Shown: positions 1-28,539, numbered from the stretch's first letter. The stretch is 64,000 nucleotides of DNA from Rhabdophis nuchalis (GCA_039707465.1 CM077653.1:565501-629500), one strand, 5' to 3'. Notes: generated from the sequence alone by a model not told the origin. Translations and numbers: made by a program.

Positions 1-806
1 CGATTGTTTTGTGAGTAGTGGCCCTCCTCAATTCTAGGAATCTGTAGCAGAAACTCCTTTCTCTTCTTCCTTTGCAAATTTGAAAGCATGTTCCCGTTCA
101 GTCTGGCTGATAGGATGAGGGAGCAGGCTGTGTGAAGGATGGATCTATATAAATGGATAGAAGGAGTCAGCATGCTGTCGTAAACCGTCACTGCACAACA
201 TTGAAGTGTGTTATGTTGGCCCAGTTGACGTGTGTACGATCCAAGGCAGCCCTGGAGTTGGGTGCCTTCATTCCTCTTAAGAGAGTGGGGGTGATCGCCT
301 GCATACATGGGCTTCGTAGCCATGGTTTATTGAACAAGCCAGAATTGTCCGAATCCAGGCAGTCGCCCAGCCATAAAGAAGCAAAAGGTATTTTGTGTGG
401 TGTGACGTCCTGTTTCTGGCCGTGCTAATCACTGTCCGAATGGCTGGAGCTGGATAACAAAAGGCTGATTCTTTCAGCTGGCTGAAACGCCCTTTCTCTC
501 ACAGGGAACCGGCAGCCAAGGGGTGCATTTCCTTGGCAATAGACCATGGCCACACTCTTCCCTTCCACTCTCACCAGGCCCAGCTGCTGCTCCTCCAGGG
601 GGAAGGGAAGACCCTCCTGCTGGGTTTCTTTGGGATGAGGGAGGGGCGGAAGGTAGGTGAACTGCCAAGCCAGCCAAAAAGAAACTCCTGAGTCCCTTGC
701 CAGGGGATGAGCTCCCTCTTAGCTGGTGTCCCTTGTAGGTCCCCTTGTCGCCTCAAAGCAGATCAGCTGGATGCAAACCTGGTTCCACAGCAACACACCC
801 CAAAGA

Positions 807-808
<2 letters not shown>

Positions 809-858
<50 letters not shown>
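809..858. repeat. (GT)n microsatellite
   Basis: A pure GT dinucleotide run of about 25 units. It produces artificial Cys-Val and Thr-His open frames on both strands, which are not genes. Confidence 0.97.
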
Positions 859-859
<1 letters not shown>

Positions 860-3800
860 CCCTGCAGGGAACCAAGCCCTCCTCAGCCATGAGGCAAGGG
901 ACCCTCCTGGTCTGGGGATGCTCTCTTCAAAGTCCCCAAAGGGCCAGGCTACTGAAGTCATGTTTTTTTTTTAATTTCTCAACTTGAAAAAGCCAGGAAT
1001 CTCCTCCTCCAGCCATGAGTATTCTTTTTTTATTCTAAATAAAACTTCATTAAAAAATAAATAAAAATAATCATATTCTCTGAAATGGCTCAGATTCCCC
1101 CATAGCAAATATTCCGCATTATCATATTGTGAATCTATTTTTGCCCATAGGTTTCTAGAATTATTCTTGCTCACAGTAGCATTTCCCCAAATAAGAGAAG
1201 AGGGTCCAGAATGGGCTGCTTATCACGGTGGCTGAGCTGAATCTGTGCTGTGCATTTTGATCGTGCGGCCACAGGAATCTTTCATTGGCTGTAACTTCGA
1301 GGACTGGCCACGAGCACCGATTGTTTAGTGCCAGAGTCACTTCAAATGGTCGCTGAACAAGCAGTCATTATACGAGGACTACCTGCATGGTCTGACCAAA
1401 CTTATTTCCTGAAAAAGAAAGCAACTTGGAGACTGGGTAGCAACCTGGGAAGCCTTGCAAGGATGGGGCAGAAGCGCAGGTGGCTTGCAAGGACTGACAG
1501 AGACGGAGCGTAGATTTTGACCCCTTTTGACACCCGGCTCCATTCCGGTCAGATGAGGTGATATGACTGCCGACATTCGAAGCACCAGGCCCTTCCCTGG
1601 TTTCCCCTTTGAAGTTCAACCCCACTGGGATGCATGCGGCCCCAGTTGGGGAAGCTGCTGCCACGGTTTCTTACCCCAAGCAGGGAAGAAGGAAGGCCGA
1701 GGGCGATGGAGGCGTTTCGCGTGGTCTTCCTCAGGAGCAAAGCAGATGGCGGTGAGAGTGGCTGCTGCTGCTGCTAACGGCTGTTAACCCTCCTGGCCGT
1801 CTCTGGAGCCTGCAGGCCTCCTCACAGCAGTCAGGATCCGGATCCCAGCGGTGGCGGCATCCTCGTTTCCCGCACGGCAGAGACGAAGAAGCCATGCTTG
1901 TGTGGGATCAAAGCACCCTGGAATCCCGCGGAATGTCTGAAGCCGCATTCCCAGGACTGTGGGCAACTTTTGCTGTTTTCCACTTGCGGCTTTTGCCTGG
2001 GATGCTTTTCTGATGAGCTTGTGCAATCTCTCTGCTTTCGCCCTATTCAAGTTGCAACAGGAACCAGCAATTTGGGAGTGTCAAGATCCTGCATTTCGGC
2101 CAGTGGCAGATGGTTTTAATTTTGACAAAAGGCTGGTTGTCTGGAAGCCGCCCTGGGGACAATCCCTCTATCAGGGCTAGTCACCAGGCAGGCGAGGGGG
2201 AGCCTGCGGAAGGCGGCTGTCCTTAACTGGTTGCACAAGGCTCCGTCTCATCATGGTTACTAACTCTGGAAAAGGAATCGATGCACCTTTTTTGGAGAAG
2301 GCATCTCACATTTGCCATCCATAATCAGTCGTTGGGCATTTAAAAGTGGAACATGTGTCAACTCAGATATTTTCTAGCCCTGGTCTCTGTTTGTGATTAT
2401 CACAAAGGTTGTCTAGCCCACACGATGCACAAAGCGAAGGCAGGGTCAGCATGAGTCTGCAGGGTCAGCATGAGGAGACCAGGCGCATAACCTGTTCTTG
2501 GGGGTGGCTGAGAGCGGCAGCTCCTTCACTCCTCTAGAACGGGATCCCTCTGGGCTTGGAGATCCCTATTTGCTTGAGTGAGCTGCGTCCTCCCCCTCCT
2601 CCTCCGGCGGAGCTTCCTCCCTCCCCTCCTTCCCCCAGGGGCATCCTGAGGCTCACCTACAGCTGAGAGAGAGAGAGAGAGAAAATAGGAGTTGAGTTTT
2701 ACCGGCTCACCTCTGTCCATCCCCAGGTGTCCATGAGTCCCTCCTCCCTCCCAGCAATGAATATGATTTATGAAGCAGGCAAGGAAGTTATAACCGAACA
2801 GCATAATATTGGGAGAACTGATCGTCCAGTTTTTTTCCATTTGGGGAAGACGTTTTAATATTGTACTAACTAGTTGGAAGCCTTGATCACTTCTTGTGCT
2901 ACATGAAATTGAGACGGGATTAAAGGAATTGTATACTTTTGGGACAAACACCTTGAAAACCTCAGTGATGAAAATGTATGTGGAATAACGATCGGATGTC
3001 CTGACGTGGCTGCTTTCCTTGGCTTGTGTGCTAAACCTCCGTCCCATCGGTGCCAGTAAAGTGTCAGCAGTGGGAAACCCAAAGGAGCCTTCCCAATCCA
3101 GAGAGACGGGAATCCTGTTTCGGAACTTGGATACAGCTGAAAAGGTGGTTTAAAAACACACAGCGAGAAATGGGCCCTGTTTAGTAATAACACAGACAAG
3201 AGGAACTCTTCCTGGATCCATGGAATAATTGCCTGGCGCTGCAGTCGGAGGAGCAAGGGAACACCTGGCCTTCAGTTTCCCTCCAGGGGCCGAGTGAGCG
3301 AGGAGCCGTCTTGGGAAACGCAGCAGCGTTTGAGCTCTGGGTCTGCAGCGACAGGAGCTAGAATGGGAGGCCTTGCAATTAGAGCAGCCCCCCCCTCCCT
3401 CCCCCTCCTCTTGCCTGACGCAGGGAGGTCAAGGGCTGGGCTCCTATTGTGACTGTGGACTCTCCCGTCTGGGTGTGTTTGTGTTTGTGCGTGTAACACA
3501 ACAGAGCCAGCTTCTCTTATCTCTGTGCCTGTGTGTGTGTGTGTGTGTGCGCTCTTCAGACAAAACTCCTGATAGGGAGGGGGCTGTTTCCCTGGGGGGC
3601 CCAGGGGGGGGGCAGAAGGTCAGGTGTGAGCCGTTTTAGTTTGCAACCCAGTGCAGTGGGGTGGAGGCTGAGCTCTGGTCCCCTTGGGGGGCCTTCTCCC
3701 TTCTTTGCTCTTGGGCCAATTCCCCCCCCCCCCTTCTTCAGTGCTCTGTGGGAGGAAGCCACAGTCAGCACTGGGGGTGCTCTAGGCCTCCCTCCCCCCC

Positions 3801-4764
3801 CCCCTATGGCATGGAGGGGTAGATGCAGCCCTTTCATCTCCCGGCTTTTCCATGGCAGCCACCGGAGCATTCCTGCCCAGTGAATCATTGGGACTGTATG
3901 GAGCTTTTCCTGTAAACACGTGTATTTTTATCGAAACCTCATACAGGAGCAATTTTTAGCCCGTATCCTGGGCTGCTGCCTTGGCGCAAATAGAGGACAA
4001 ATGGAGGTGGTGGGGGTGTACGGCCTGCCCCAAGGCCCCCCTGCGCATTGCAAGGCTGAGGCTCCTTCCCTTCCCCAGGGCTTTCTCGAGGCTGCACTGA
4101 GGCTTCCTGCCCTCAGGCGCACCATGCGCAGCCAGCCCCGTTCTGGAACAAACAAGGCCAAACATTCGTGGGAGGAGGGAGGGGGCTGGACGTGAAGTCC
4201 TGGCTGATAAGAGGAGCTGGCCCTGCTCCTTTGGGCTCCCAGCCTGCTTTGGGCCATTCTGATAAAGGGATGTTTCAGCCGGGGGGGGGGGGGATGAGGA
4301 GAGAAGGCCGAGAGCTCTTTGTTTAGCCGTGGAATGAAGCTCAGTGTTGCCCAGGGGGGCACCAAGCGGCACCGCCAAAGGTTCTCCTGCCGGTCCAGTG
4401 CAGGGAAGCCTCCTGGTGTCTGGGCCCGGCCTGGCTTCAGCTTTCAGGAAATGCAGAGCTTCTGGAGTGGGACGCCTGGAATGATTTCTTTTAGCCAACC
4501 TTCCTCTTCTTCTTTTCTACCTGTTGCTTGCAAGTACTTCATCCAGGTGTTGATCAGCCCTGAGGCACTCGACTTGTTCAGGTTCATGTGGAGCCATGGA
4601 TGAGATGCTGGTGCTTTGTCTGCTTCTCAGATACGCCCAGAGGGTTCTTCTCCAGTGACCTCGGCCTCCTTTTCCTCCTGCTCTTCCTGTTTTTTCTTCC
4701 CAGGATGGAAGTGCTCTGCGCCCTCAGATTCAGGGTTTGCTGCTCCGTGGCTCTAGATGAAAAC

Positions 4765-4795
<31 letters not shown>

Positions 4796-7273
4796 AGGGA
4801 AGAGAAAGGGACAAGCAGAAAGAAAATGCTGTTGGACAGTTGTGCCTAAACCCACTTTGAGGTCCCAAGCTGGTTGGAAGAGGGAAGACGGCCTGATCAA
4901 GGGAAGGAGGGCACCTGTGCACTTGTGTCAGGTATCTCACAACCTGAGAGTCCTTAATGTCCATGCGATCTTTGGGAGGTGACCCTTCCGTGGGGAGAGC
5001 GGTGGTGGTGGTGGTGGTGGTGGTGGGGAAGCTGTGTGGCCCTGAGCTCTTCCTGGCAGCCTGGCTTTTGCCCTGGGAGAGGGGAAACTTCTGCCAGCAG
5101 CAGCCGAGGCATTTCTGGGCCTGATGCAAGAGCTCCGGTGGTTAGGACAGCTCAGCCGAATGTCCCTCGCCCTCTGCGGCCTCCCGCCCTGCCCTGCCAG
5201 GAGCGGAAGGCATTTTCTCTGCTGCAGAGCGGAGGAGGCTGCGCTTGAGGGCTGGCCTCCAAGGAGGAGCCCCAGAGGAAGAGAAGGAGATGGAGGGGCA
5301 GTGGAGGAACCCTCCAGCAGCTGGGCCACATCTGTCCTTAGTTGGGGAGCTTGGGCTGGGCTAAAGGGAAGCTCAAGGATGGTGAACAATGGATTGCCAG
5401 GGACTTTGTGCTTCTGGGCTCGCTGAGCTCTTTTCATCCCGCGATTGTCTCTCTGCTTGGAGGGCCCACTTCACCTCCCCCCCCCCCCCCCGGTGAGCGG
5501 GGGTGGGTGGGCTTTTCCATGTGCACCTTCAGCCTTTCCTTTCTCTCTGGAGGACAGAAGGAGGCATCCAAGGGGATGGGTTGGTGGCTCCCTCGTTCGA
5601 TCTTCTTGGCCACCCATCCACGTCACTCTCTTGCAACTCCAGCCACGGAGAGGATTTTAGGAGACCTTTGCTAATTGGCTGGGTGCCCAGAGCATCACAG
5701 GAGGACAGCTGAGCTGCAAGGCAGGAAGATCTTCGTCTTCTGGAGGGGGGAGGGAGTTACTCTTTGGGGGCCTGCGATATTTCGAAAGGCAAAGTGGGAT
5801 ACGAAGAGCATCTGTGGAGCATCTTGTACCCGTCTCCTTTCAGTACTGCAAAGTGGCTCCTGCCCCATGGGATGCAACCCCAACGCTCAGGGAAAGGGCG
5901 GGCATGTTGCAAAGTGCCAGGCAGGGACCAGCCTTCTCTGTGCCACTGGGCAAAATGCTGGCCTTTTCCTTTAAAAAAAAATAATAATTATTGAATGCTG
6001 GCCTTTTCCAGTTCCATTCAATTCCAGCTGCAGGAGAGGTTTCCTGCACAGCTGCAATTCTGTGCATTGGCCATCCTTACTTATCTTTTGGCACTCCAGA
6101 TCCGAAGTACAGCGACCCCAGAAGGAGCTATTCTGGTTTTTCGGTGGTAGGAATTGCCATCATTTTAACTTCTTGGAGTTAAACCCCCAAAAGGCCCCTA
6201 AGGCTAAGAAGGGACGGAGCCTCCTTGTCCTTTTCCCACACGGCAGCCCTTGGAAATTTTCTTCCTCACTCTTTAAAATATAGTAAGAATAAGGTAACTG
6301 TTTCCAGAATAATGGTGTTCCAAGGTGTTTATGTTCAGAGAGAAACATATTTTGTCTTCAGCAAGGAAGAATAATTATGGCTCTGACAGGCTTGGCGATG
6401 GATCCTGAGTCGGTAGTTCACAGCTGCCTGGGCAGCTCAGAGGCTGCTTCCTAAATGTTGCCACCGAAGGGAGCAGGGCGAGGGTGGCAATGGGAACAGC
6501 CCTTAAGGGACAAGCCTGCTTGCAGATGTTAGGAATGCTGGTCAGAGGATCGGGAAGCTTGAGGATATGAATGCTTAATATAAACAAGGCCCTCAAAGTG
6601 TCATCTTCAGCAGAAACTCTGTTAATCTTTTTTTCTAACTGGTTGGCTCAGTGAGACTGTAGGTTGTGGAATTCCCAAATATGAGGCTCATGACTGTCGC
6701 TTGTCTTGCTCGGCTGGTGTGATGGGTGAACCATGATCGCATTCTGGTCTATGCAAAGCCAAAAGATGCCTGGAGTGGCACCACATGACACAGTGCTTCC
6801 ACGGCAGGTTCTGGCCAAGGACGACCCCAAAGCCAAGCCAGAAGGTTGACTTAAAATGCTGCCATCCCAAGGCTGATGAAAGCCCTGGGACTTGGCCTCC
6901 AGCAGAGAGCAGTTTCCAGATGTTTTCTGGCAATCGGCAGCATCAGCCTGACCCTATTGTCTTCATCAGGCTGTGCTTCTGACTATGAAAAACGTGCTGT
7001 TCCACTCCTCCTAGGACAAGAGTGGTTCTGCCTGGGGAAATGGTGAGTTCAAACTCTGCACGTGGACTTGTGAGAAGCCACAGTTGGTTCCTCAATGCAA
7101 GACCCATCAAAACAGAAGTGAGACTTTCGAGAGGAAGAAAATGACAGCTGCAAAAATGTGTGCTTGCAAGGGGCATCTGCCTTTGAGTTAAGCTGTGTAG
7201 TCTCAGAGGTCTGCTAGTAGTGGATGTGAAAGGAGTTGGTGAGCTCAGGGTTTTAGTCTGAAATACTCTATTC

Positions 7274-7413
7274 CAGGGGTGTTCAAACTTGGGAGCTTTA
7301 AGACCTGTGGACTTCAACTCCCAAGATTCCCCATCCAGAATGGCTGGCTGGCTGGGGAATTCTGGAAGTTGAAGTCCACAAGTCTTAAAAGTTCCCAGGT
7401 TTGGACACCACTG
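7274..7413. mobile_element. Palindromic hAT-like MITE
   Basis: A 140 bp element whose two halves are inverted copies. It begins CAGGGGTGTTCAAACTTGGG and ends with a diverged reverse complement of the same; the inner arms around GTGGACTTCAACTCCC and GAAGTTGAAGTCCAC also pair. The 8 bp flanks (CTCTATTC and CTCTACTA) agree at the first five bases, as expected for a decayed 8 bp hAT target duplication. I know this palindrome type as common in squamate genomes; the superfamily call rests on the CAGGGG ends and the 8 bp flank. Confidence 0.75.
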
Positions 7414-8684
7414 CTCTACTACTCATTTCTGTCCATGCTGTCTGGAGCCCCTCAGTCTTCTGAGACATGCATTAGAAGGGAAGGTAGGTAGGAAAACAGT
7501 GTGCTGGTTTAAAAAAAAGAGCCCTCCGTGTGTCCCATTCCTGAGCCTTGGCCAAGGCCCGCCTTCGTCTGCACAGAGCAAGCTGGAGGTTTGGCACGGT
7601 ATGGTTAAACATTGGGGAAACTGAGCTGGGCTCATGCAAGTGTCAGAACTAAGGAGAAAGGAGTCTGCTCTTGTTGGAATGCAGCCGAGGGGGTTCCCCA
7701 AAGCAAGCAATGGGGAGATGGGGGGAAGGCGTCACCTCCAGGTTGAAGGGGGTCTTTTGGAAGCCCCTGCAGGTAACCCAAGGCTCCCCAAGAAGTCGCT
7801 GTGCAGCTTCTGTCACCCCAATTTCCCTCTGCTTTGCCCTGGTTTCCATGGGAACCTCTGGCTTGATTGCTGCAAATGGCATAGAAAATGCTTGTCAGAA
7901 GTTAATTTGAAAGGTTCCAGATCCCTCACAGTAGCTCACATTCTCCAAGGTAATTTGGGTCCTAAAACCCAACTGAAATGGATCTGGCCAGGAGCACCTT
8001 CCTTCGGTCCATGTCTGCCTTCTGTGCTTCCTGCAGGTGTTTGCAAACTATCACAAGGGAGAACAAGGTGACCAGGTTTCCCGAGAACCTCAGGGTATTT
8101 GTGCTCTTGATTAAAAAGAGGAGCCTCAGAAAGATCTCTAAACTACTGTAGTAAAGTGGAAATAGAAAGTGCAGTTTGGAATAAGCAAGTACAAAGTGAT
8201 GCCCATTGGCGTTACAAGCTGGTCTTTTCTGAGCTGGCAGGGATACAGAAAGGAGGAGTTGGCCCAACCTGTCTCCGATGCCCTGCTTGGCTCTTGGGAG
8301 AAGCAGCTCAGAGCCTCCCTATGTAGATCGGCCTCTTGACCTGCCGCAGCTCTTAGCAGCCCACCTCAGAAGTCTTATAGAAAAGACACAGAAGAGCCCA
8401 ATCAAAATAATACCGGAACCAGAACAAACCCATTAAGGGAGGTTTTTTTTTCTTCCTCTCTTGTAATATAACTAGGATTTGGAAACATTTGTGAGGTTTG
8501 GTGATGGGAAATTTATGGAAAAGAAATGCTTTCTCATACAGTGGAAATGCAAACTCTAAAACTACTGCTGGAGGCTTATTACCATTGGCCATTGCAAATA
8601 GCCTTTAGGAGGCTCCGGCCTCTTCAGCCTGAGTATGTGGCAGTCGGGTGTGAGAAGAATTCCTTGTGCCATTACAATATATAT

Positions 8685-8699
8685 CCAGAAGATGGCGCT
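8685..8699 (+). promoter_or_regulatory. CTCF-like motif
   Basis: CCAGAAGATGGCGCT resembles the CTCF core at most positions. It lies inside an AT-balanced island of SIK3 intron 1. Motif match only. Confidence 0.25.
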
Positions 8700-11600
8700 T
8701 CTCCTTTTTCTGCCTTCAGTGTTTCAAAGATGCTCTGCTTTTAAAGGAGATTTTGGTCCAGAGATTCTTGCTCAACATATTTAAATTAAACAAACCATTA
8801 TATTGCGAACATGCTTCTGCCCCCTGGCTTCCTCTTCAGACCAGGGGAAGCTTCAGGGTCAGAAGCCGCTGGTGTTAGCAGGCTCTGCCAAGCGCCCGGT
8901 TTTCTGGCTTCAGCGGAGTAAAAGGAGCGATTAGACGCAGAGGCAGATTCCTCCGGAAGGGATTGCCAATTGGGGCCCGAGCCAAGGCACCCCACGCCTT
9001 CTCTTCCTGAAAGCCATCCAGGTTAAGCACCCTGGTGCTGCTTTGGGAGGTGCCAGCTAAGTCCCGGGGCCTGTCGCTCGCGAGCACGCCCTGGGATGCG
9101 TCCCGACCTGTCCTTTAGCCGGCTGAGCAAGGAGAGATCACCTTGAGGTGAGTCATCCTCCCTAGGTGAGGATGAAAATGCCTTTGATCATCCAAGTGGA
9201 GGCAGGATAGAAGAAGCAGGCTGGGAGCACACAGGAGAGCCAGCCAGGATCTCGAGGGGATAATTCATGCGCCAGAAACTACGTAGATCTGGGTTTTTCC
9301 CCTCACCCCTAAAAGCCCCTGGCCACGGTGTGGTTGAAGAAGGAGTCCAGATGCCAATCCTTCCAAGAACACCGGGGGATGATATATAAACAAACCATGC
9401 CAGATCAGCTCTAATGCACACCGTTCTCAGGTTAAATACCATCATCTCCGAGAGGTGTCAGGAAAACAAAAACAAAACTTCCTTTAGAATTAGATAGTGG
9501 AATTGTTGCCTAATAAGAACAAAAGGGAGCACATATCTTTGAATATACAACACAAGAAGACCATAGATTTCAAAAAGGCTGTTGAGGGATCTGCATTTCA
9601 CCCGCAAAGAGTGTGTCAGAAGTCTCTGAGAATTCTCAAAAAGGCATTTTGAGAAGCCCAGCATTAAAATCTTCCAGGCACCCAATAAAGCTGAATTCCT
9701 TGGAAGAAGAAGTCAGTCAGAGAGGTGGTTGGACCGTTGGATGACGAGGAGTTAAAGAAGGACATATGTGTGCATGTGTTTGGACTCGTGTGTGTGTTTG
9801 TGTGTGTACGTGTGTACAGTATGTATAGAAATACGAAGCTACAAAATGCACATCATTTTGGGGCAAGGAGCCTTGATGATAAGAAAGGACTTGGTGGGAG
9901 AGGCCCTCTGTTAATGGTCGGCAATGGAGGAAGCATCCGAGCGAGGGGTTGGGACTCCCAGATGGGGAGACACCTAGCGGTTACGCCTCCAAGCCCTTTC
10001 GGCCACTAGGCCGCCTCCTTCGGGAGGGGCAAGGGGAGCGTCTGGGGTTGGGGGGAGAGCGCAGGGCTGGGACAAGCTGGCCTTGGTTTACAAGGACGGG
10101 AAGCCCAAAGGGTCCAGAGGGGGCCCCAAGGAGGCCTTCAGGGATATCCAGGCAAATCCAGATTGACGCCGCGTAGAACGGGCCAGTCCCCGAAGATTAG
10201 CCCAAGATTTGGCAGAGGCCGCTGATCCTTTCCTCTCTAGGAGCTCCCTTCCAGTGCTATCCCCAGGCTGACACCGGCCACAGGCCACTTGCTTGCTCAT
10301 CCCCTGCCCTTTGGGTCCAGGCCCCTGGCCTGGGGAGCCCGGGACCCGGGTTCAGGTCAGCAGGACCATTTCTCAGGAGGCCTGGCCTGCTTTTGGACGG
10401 GGGGCTCTTGAGGAGGCTCCTGCTGCTCTGGCAGGCCGGGACTCCTGGGCTGCTGAGCAACTTTGCGTGGCATTTCGGCTCCTCATTTGACGATGTGCCA
10501 GTGCTCAGCGGCTGCCCTGGGCTCCGGCTCCGTTGGCAGCTCCTGCCGAGTGGTCTAGGAGCCACGTTCATTGAGAGACAGGTTATCCTGCGGCTGGCAG
10601 ACGGACTGCCCTGCTTGGCACCAAGGTTGCTCCTGCTGGCTTCTGCTTCAAGGAATCGGGCAGAGGCTGCTCCGTTTGACGAGCGCAGGTGATGTTTATT
10701 ACATGATTTGATCACTGAAGGTTTGGCAGCTTCACACAGTCAAACACGGTTAGATTTTAGTTTGACTTTGTTTTGGCAGTTGTGTGCCACCCGCTCGCTC
10801 GGTCTTGGTGAACGACGTTTCCTGCCAAGCGATCAGATGCTGCCCCTCTCTTTCCCACCCCAGGCCTCTTCGGTCACGGCGGCCTCGGACCTCCAAAGTG
10901 GGCGCCTTCTGCAGCGTCCATGGCACCGATGACCGCCAAGCCCTCGAGTTCCTTCTCTGCATGAGTCTTCAGGGCCGCTTCCCTCACTTCCCTCCCCTCT
11001 TTCCCAAGGTCCACTTCGGTCCCTCGCATTCTGGCCTTCCGGTGATGATGAGGGAACCGAAACGAATCCCTCGATAGAACCGGGAATGAGATTTGGACAT
11101 TTTCAGTTCTGTTTTGCCAGAGAGGCGGACATTCCGCTCCTGCCACTCCTCCTAAAAGCGGAGGCCTGGCGTGTGGGCAGGTGGGAGGACCAGCGTGCCT
11201 GAGCCACTCCTGAGCCCCTCTCCCTCCCCCCCTTCTTTCTGAGAGGTTCAGGGCTGCATCCCCCGGAGGCGCCTTCCGCCTGCCCACCCAGGTGCCGGGA
11301 GGAAAGCAGCTGGGAGCACAGAAGAGCCTCGGGGGGATCATCATCTGCTCTCCGGGTTGGCCTTTCCTGGGTGGAAGTGCCTGAGTCACCCTCCCCTCCG
11401 AGGAGAGGCGGGCAGAGCTTCCCTGAGCCCCTGAGCCCCTGCGCCCAGCAGAAGAGCCCCCCGGGCCAACTCCAGGGGCTTCGCCTGGGGGAAGCAGCTG
11501 GGCTCTGTGGATAACTCAGAGGATGCCCTCCCAGGACTGAGGGGGGCAGGGGATTAGCTGCGTGCCCCCCTCCCTCCCCGTGACGCCCTGATTGTTGAAA

Positions 11601-12471
11601 TGGCTGCAAAAGGAGGCCGTGTGGAAGGGGAGGGGAGGGGAGGGGGCAACGCTAGGAATGAGAGGAGGGGGGCAAGGACAGTGGCCACCCAGGGAATGCA
11701 TCCGCAGGCAGGGCAGGACAAGACCACAGGGGTGGCCATCCTCTCTTTCTCCCCTGCCCTGCCCGTCCTTTTGTGCTTCCAGACTCACAACGTCCATTTC
11801 CAAGGCTCCTAGTGCAGCTTTGGTGAAAAGCTCCATGGGGGCTCTTGGGGTCGGGCTGCCCCCCCCCCCCCCCCAAGAGGGCTGGGACCTCTTCACAGGG
11901 GACCGAACCCAGGCAGGATGCCATGCGAATTAAAAAGAAAAAATGGCATATATGTATATAGGTAGGGATAAGGATAGGCAAATATACGGTACGTTTTATA
12001 TACACACGCACGTATAGACACTCTGTGTGTGTGTGTGCGTACACACTTTGTGTGCCTGTCTGTAGTGCGAGGCCTCCTCTATGGGGCTGCCCTGATGGCT
12101 CCTCCCGTCTTCAAAGTGCTCCCGTTGTCCCTGGGAGCCTTTTATGCCCCCCCGCACCGTTTCCTGGCCTGCCGAGATTGGCGCAGGGCCCAGGGAGAGG
12201 CCGGCTGCCCTTTGGCTGAGACTCTCATTGACTGCCGCTTCTCCAATGCCGTATTCTTCCCTTGAGTTTTGCCTGGAGAAGCCGGGTCAGGAAAGAGCCC
12301 CAGCAAAGGCACCCAGAGGTTGCTGTTCTTAGGATGGCTGGCTGGATGCCACACCCAGGTGGGGACCCTTCCGCCTGGGCTCATTTCCGGGGCTGGGAGG
12401 TGGGAGCGAAGGGGCAGGAGGAGCCTTTGCAGGAGACATCCGTGGGTCACTCCTGCCGTGGAGGTATCAGT

Positions 12472-12486
12472 GCTGCCACCTGCTGG
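12472..12486 (-). promoter_or_regulatory. Strong CTCF-like motif
   Basis: On the minus strand this reads CCAGCAGGTGGCAGC, which fits the vertebrate CTCF core consensus at every core position. It lies 2.1 kb upstream of the first SIK3 exon in the window. Binding is inferred from sequence only. Confidence 0.5.
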
Positions 12487-14542
12487 CTGCCCACGCAAAG
12501 ACAGGGAGCAGATGGCCACGTTGGCTCCAGCCCCTGATTCCTGACCATTCCGGGAAAGCTCAGGGTGATGGTGGTAGATGCAGCGTTGCAAAGATGGACG
12601 CGGTTCAGAGAAATGGGCGTACCTGTGAATTAAACGGCATGTCAGAAACCTGGAACCGGACAGTGTGGAAGGAAGGGCAGCATTGAGCATGGAGGAGGCA
12701 GCAAAAGAGATTTGCCAATGTCGTAATGGCTATCAGTCCAGTGGGAAGATTGATCAGCGTTCTCCCTGCGTGGGAGTTTTGAGAGGTGTTTAATAATTTG
12801 AGTGACGGATTTCCCTTTTATTGTCTTCTTTTGCTGTTTTGCCAAGAGGGAAGGCGGGGTCACAAAGTTAAGTCTGGATTTCCCTGCACAGAGAGCCTTA
12901 ATATTAGTCAGGGTGTCCCTCAGCGAGGGTCCCCTGGACTTTCTTAACGCACCAGCAAAGCTTATTAAGTGACCTTCCCAGAGGTGGAAGCCACAGAGCT
13001 TCCCTGGAGGGGCTCCAGGCCCTGCATCCCCTGCCTGTCAGCCTTCCACGCTTGGGGCCTTCGGCAGAGATGGCTGCAGGATGGCTTCTATTGTCATGCC
13101 CGGAACCTTCCTTGGGTGGGGAGGAGAGATTCCCCAATGAAGGAAGGTTTTTCCAGCTTGGCTCTCCCTTCTCCTGCTTCCCCTCCAGCGAGCAGAGCTG
13201 CCCTCTGTTCTTGGTCAGCGGCTTGTTGGGGGGGAAGGTCCACTCTTGCCCTGAAAAGGGCCACGGAATCACGGAAGCCCTGAGCAGGGGGGCCAGAGGG
13301 CTTCCCTCCCACTCTGGGACGGCCGCTGCAAAGGGCTCAAGGAGGCCGAACACGTTGCTGCCCGAATGGCAAAGCAGAGAGCTCCCGTCTTCCTCCCTCC
13401 CTCCCGGCATTTGCACCAGGAACGGGGCACCGGTTTGGGTTTCCTTGAAATTGCAATCGCCATGGTGACAGATCCCCAGGCAGGAAAGTGGGTGGCTTGA
13501 AACACCGGAGCGAAGGTCTCGGCTGGGATCTGCCGGGATGGGTGGGACGGACCCCGTGGGGAACCCTAGAGAAACGGCAACGGTGACTCAGCACGTGGAG
13601 ACCTGCCATCATGGGGCTCCCTCTCCTGGGCTCCCTGCCTCTGTCCCCACAGCTGCCCCCAGGGCTGTTGCCGGGCTGAAGGAACGGAAGATTCAGGGGC
13701 CTCTGAGTTTATTCCACTCTCTTTCTGCCAGACCGTGGCTCTCGTCTTTCCTTTGGGAGCTCCAGCCAATGTGCCTTGCACGCACGCTCCCCTTGTGAGG
13801 TGGGCTGGGCCGAATCGGGAGGGGAAAAGGAAGCCCCCAAAGGCTGTTTGGGGCTCAGGGGCCTCCTGAGCACAAGATGGACAATCGGGGGGCCGAGGGG
13901 CCAGTCTTGGGAGGGGGGCAAAGCGGAGGCAGGGACAGAGGCGGGAGGAGGCCAGCCGGGCCTTGTTAGGCAAGGACCCAGAATCAGCGCCACCGCCTGA
14001 CGTGCCCCTTCCCACACGGAGGGCTGCGTGGATGTTTTGCAGTGGAAAGTAGCTCCACAAGATGGGACCCTTGGCCAGGCCTCCCTCCTTCCCCGAAGGC
14101 CTTGGAGAAAAGCTCCCTTTGGCGATCTGTGTTCCCGTCCATTGTAGAAATCAGGCCTCCGAGAGCTTCTAAGTCCCGCTGATGTCCCCCCACCCCCCCT
14201 CAGCACCTGCCCTGATTCCTGCACCAGCATTCGCACCTCGGGGCCTTTCCCTGGGTTGGGCTTCAGGGAGGATCTGAGTAGTTCAGAATGCTTGGCCTTA
14301 CGGACGGACGCAACCCATTCGCACCATCTTCCTCCCATGAGTAAATTCATGGAAAGCCACCATTCAGAGCGCAGCTTATAGAAAGCTGCTGGGATCTCTT
14401 GTCATTCCTATGAGGCGTCACCTATGATTGGCCAGTTCTCCAGAGTTAGAAGTCAATCACCCCGCTGAGTGGGCCGGTCCTTTTGCTTGCTCTCTGGGTA
14501 GCTTTCCATCCCCAGGAGGACCCTTCCCTCCGCCCCTCCTGA

Positions 14543-28539
<13,997 letters not shown>

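Noticed and set aside
707..987. Cys-Val and Thr-His repeat frames
   Set aside because: They are translations of the GT microsatellite on both strands.
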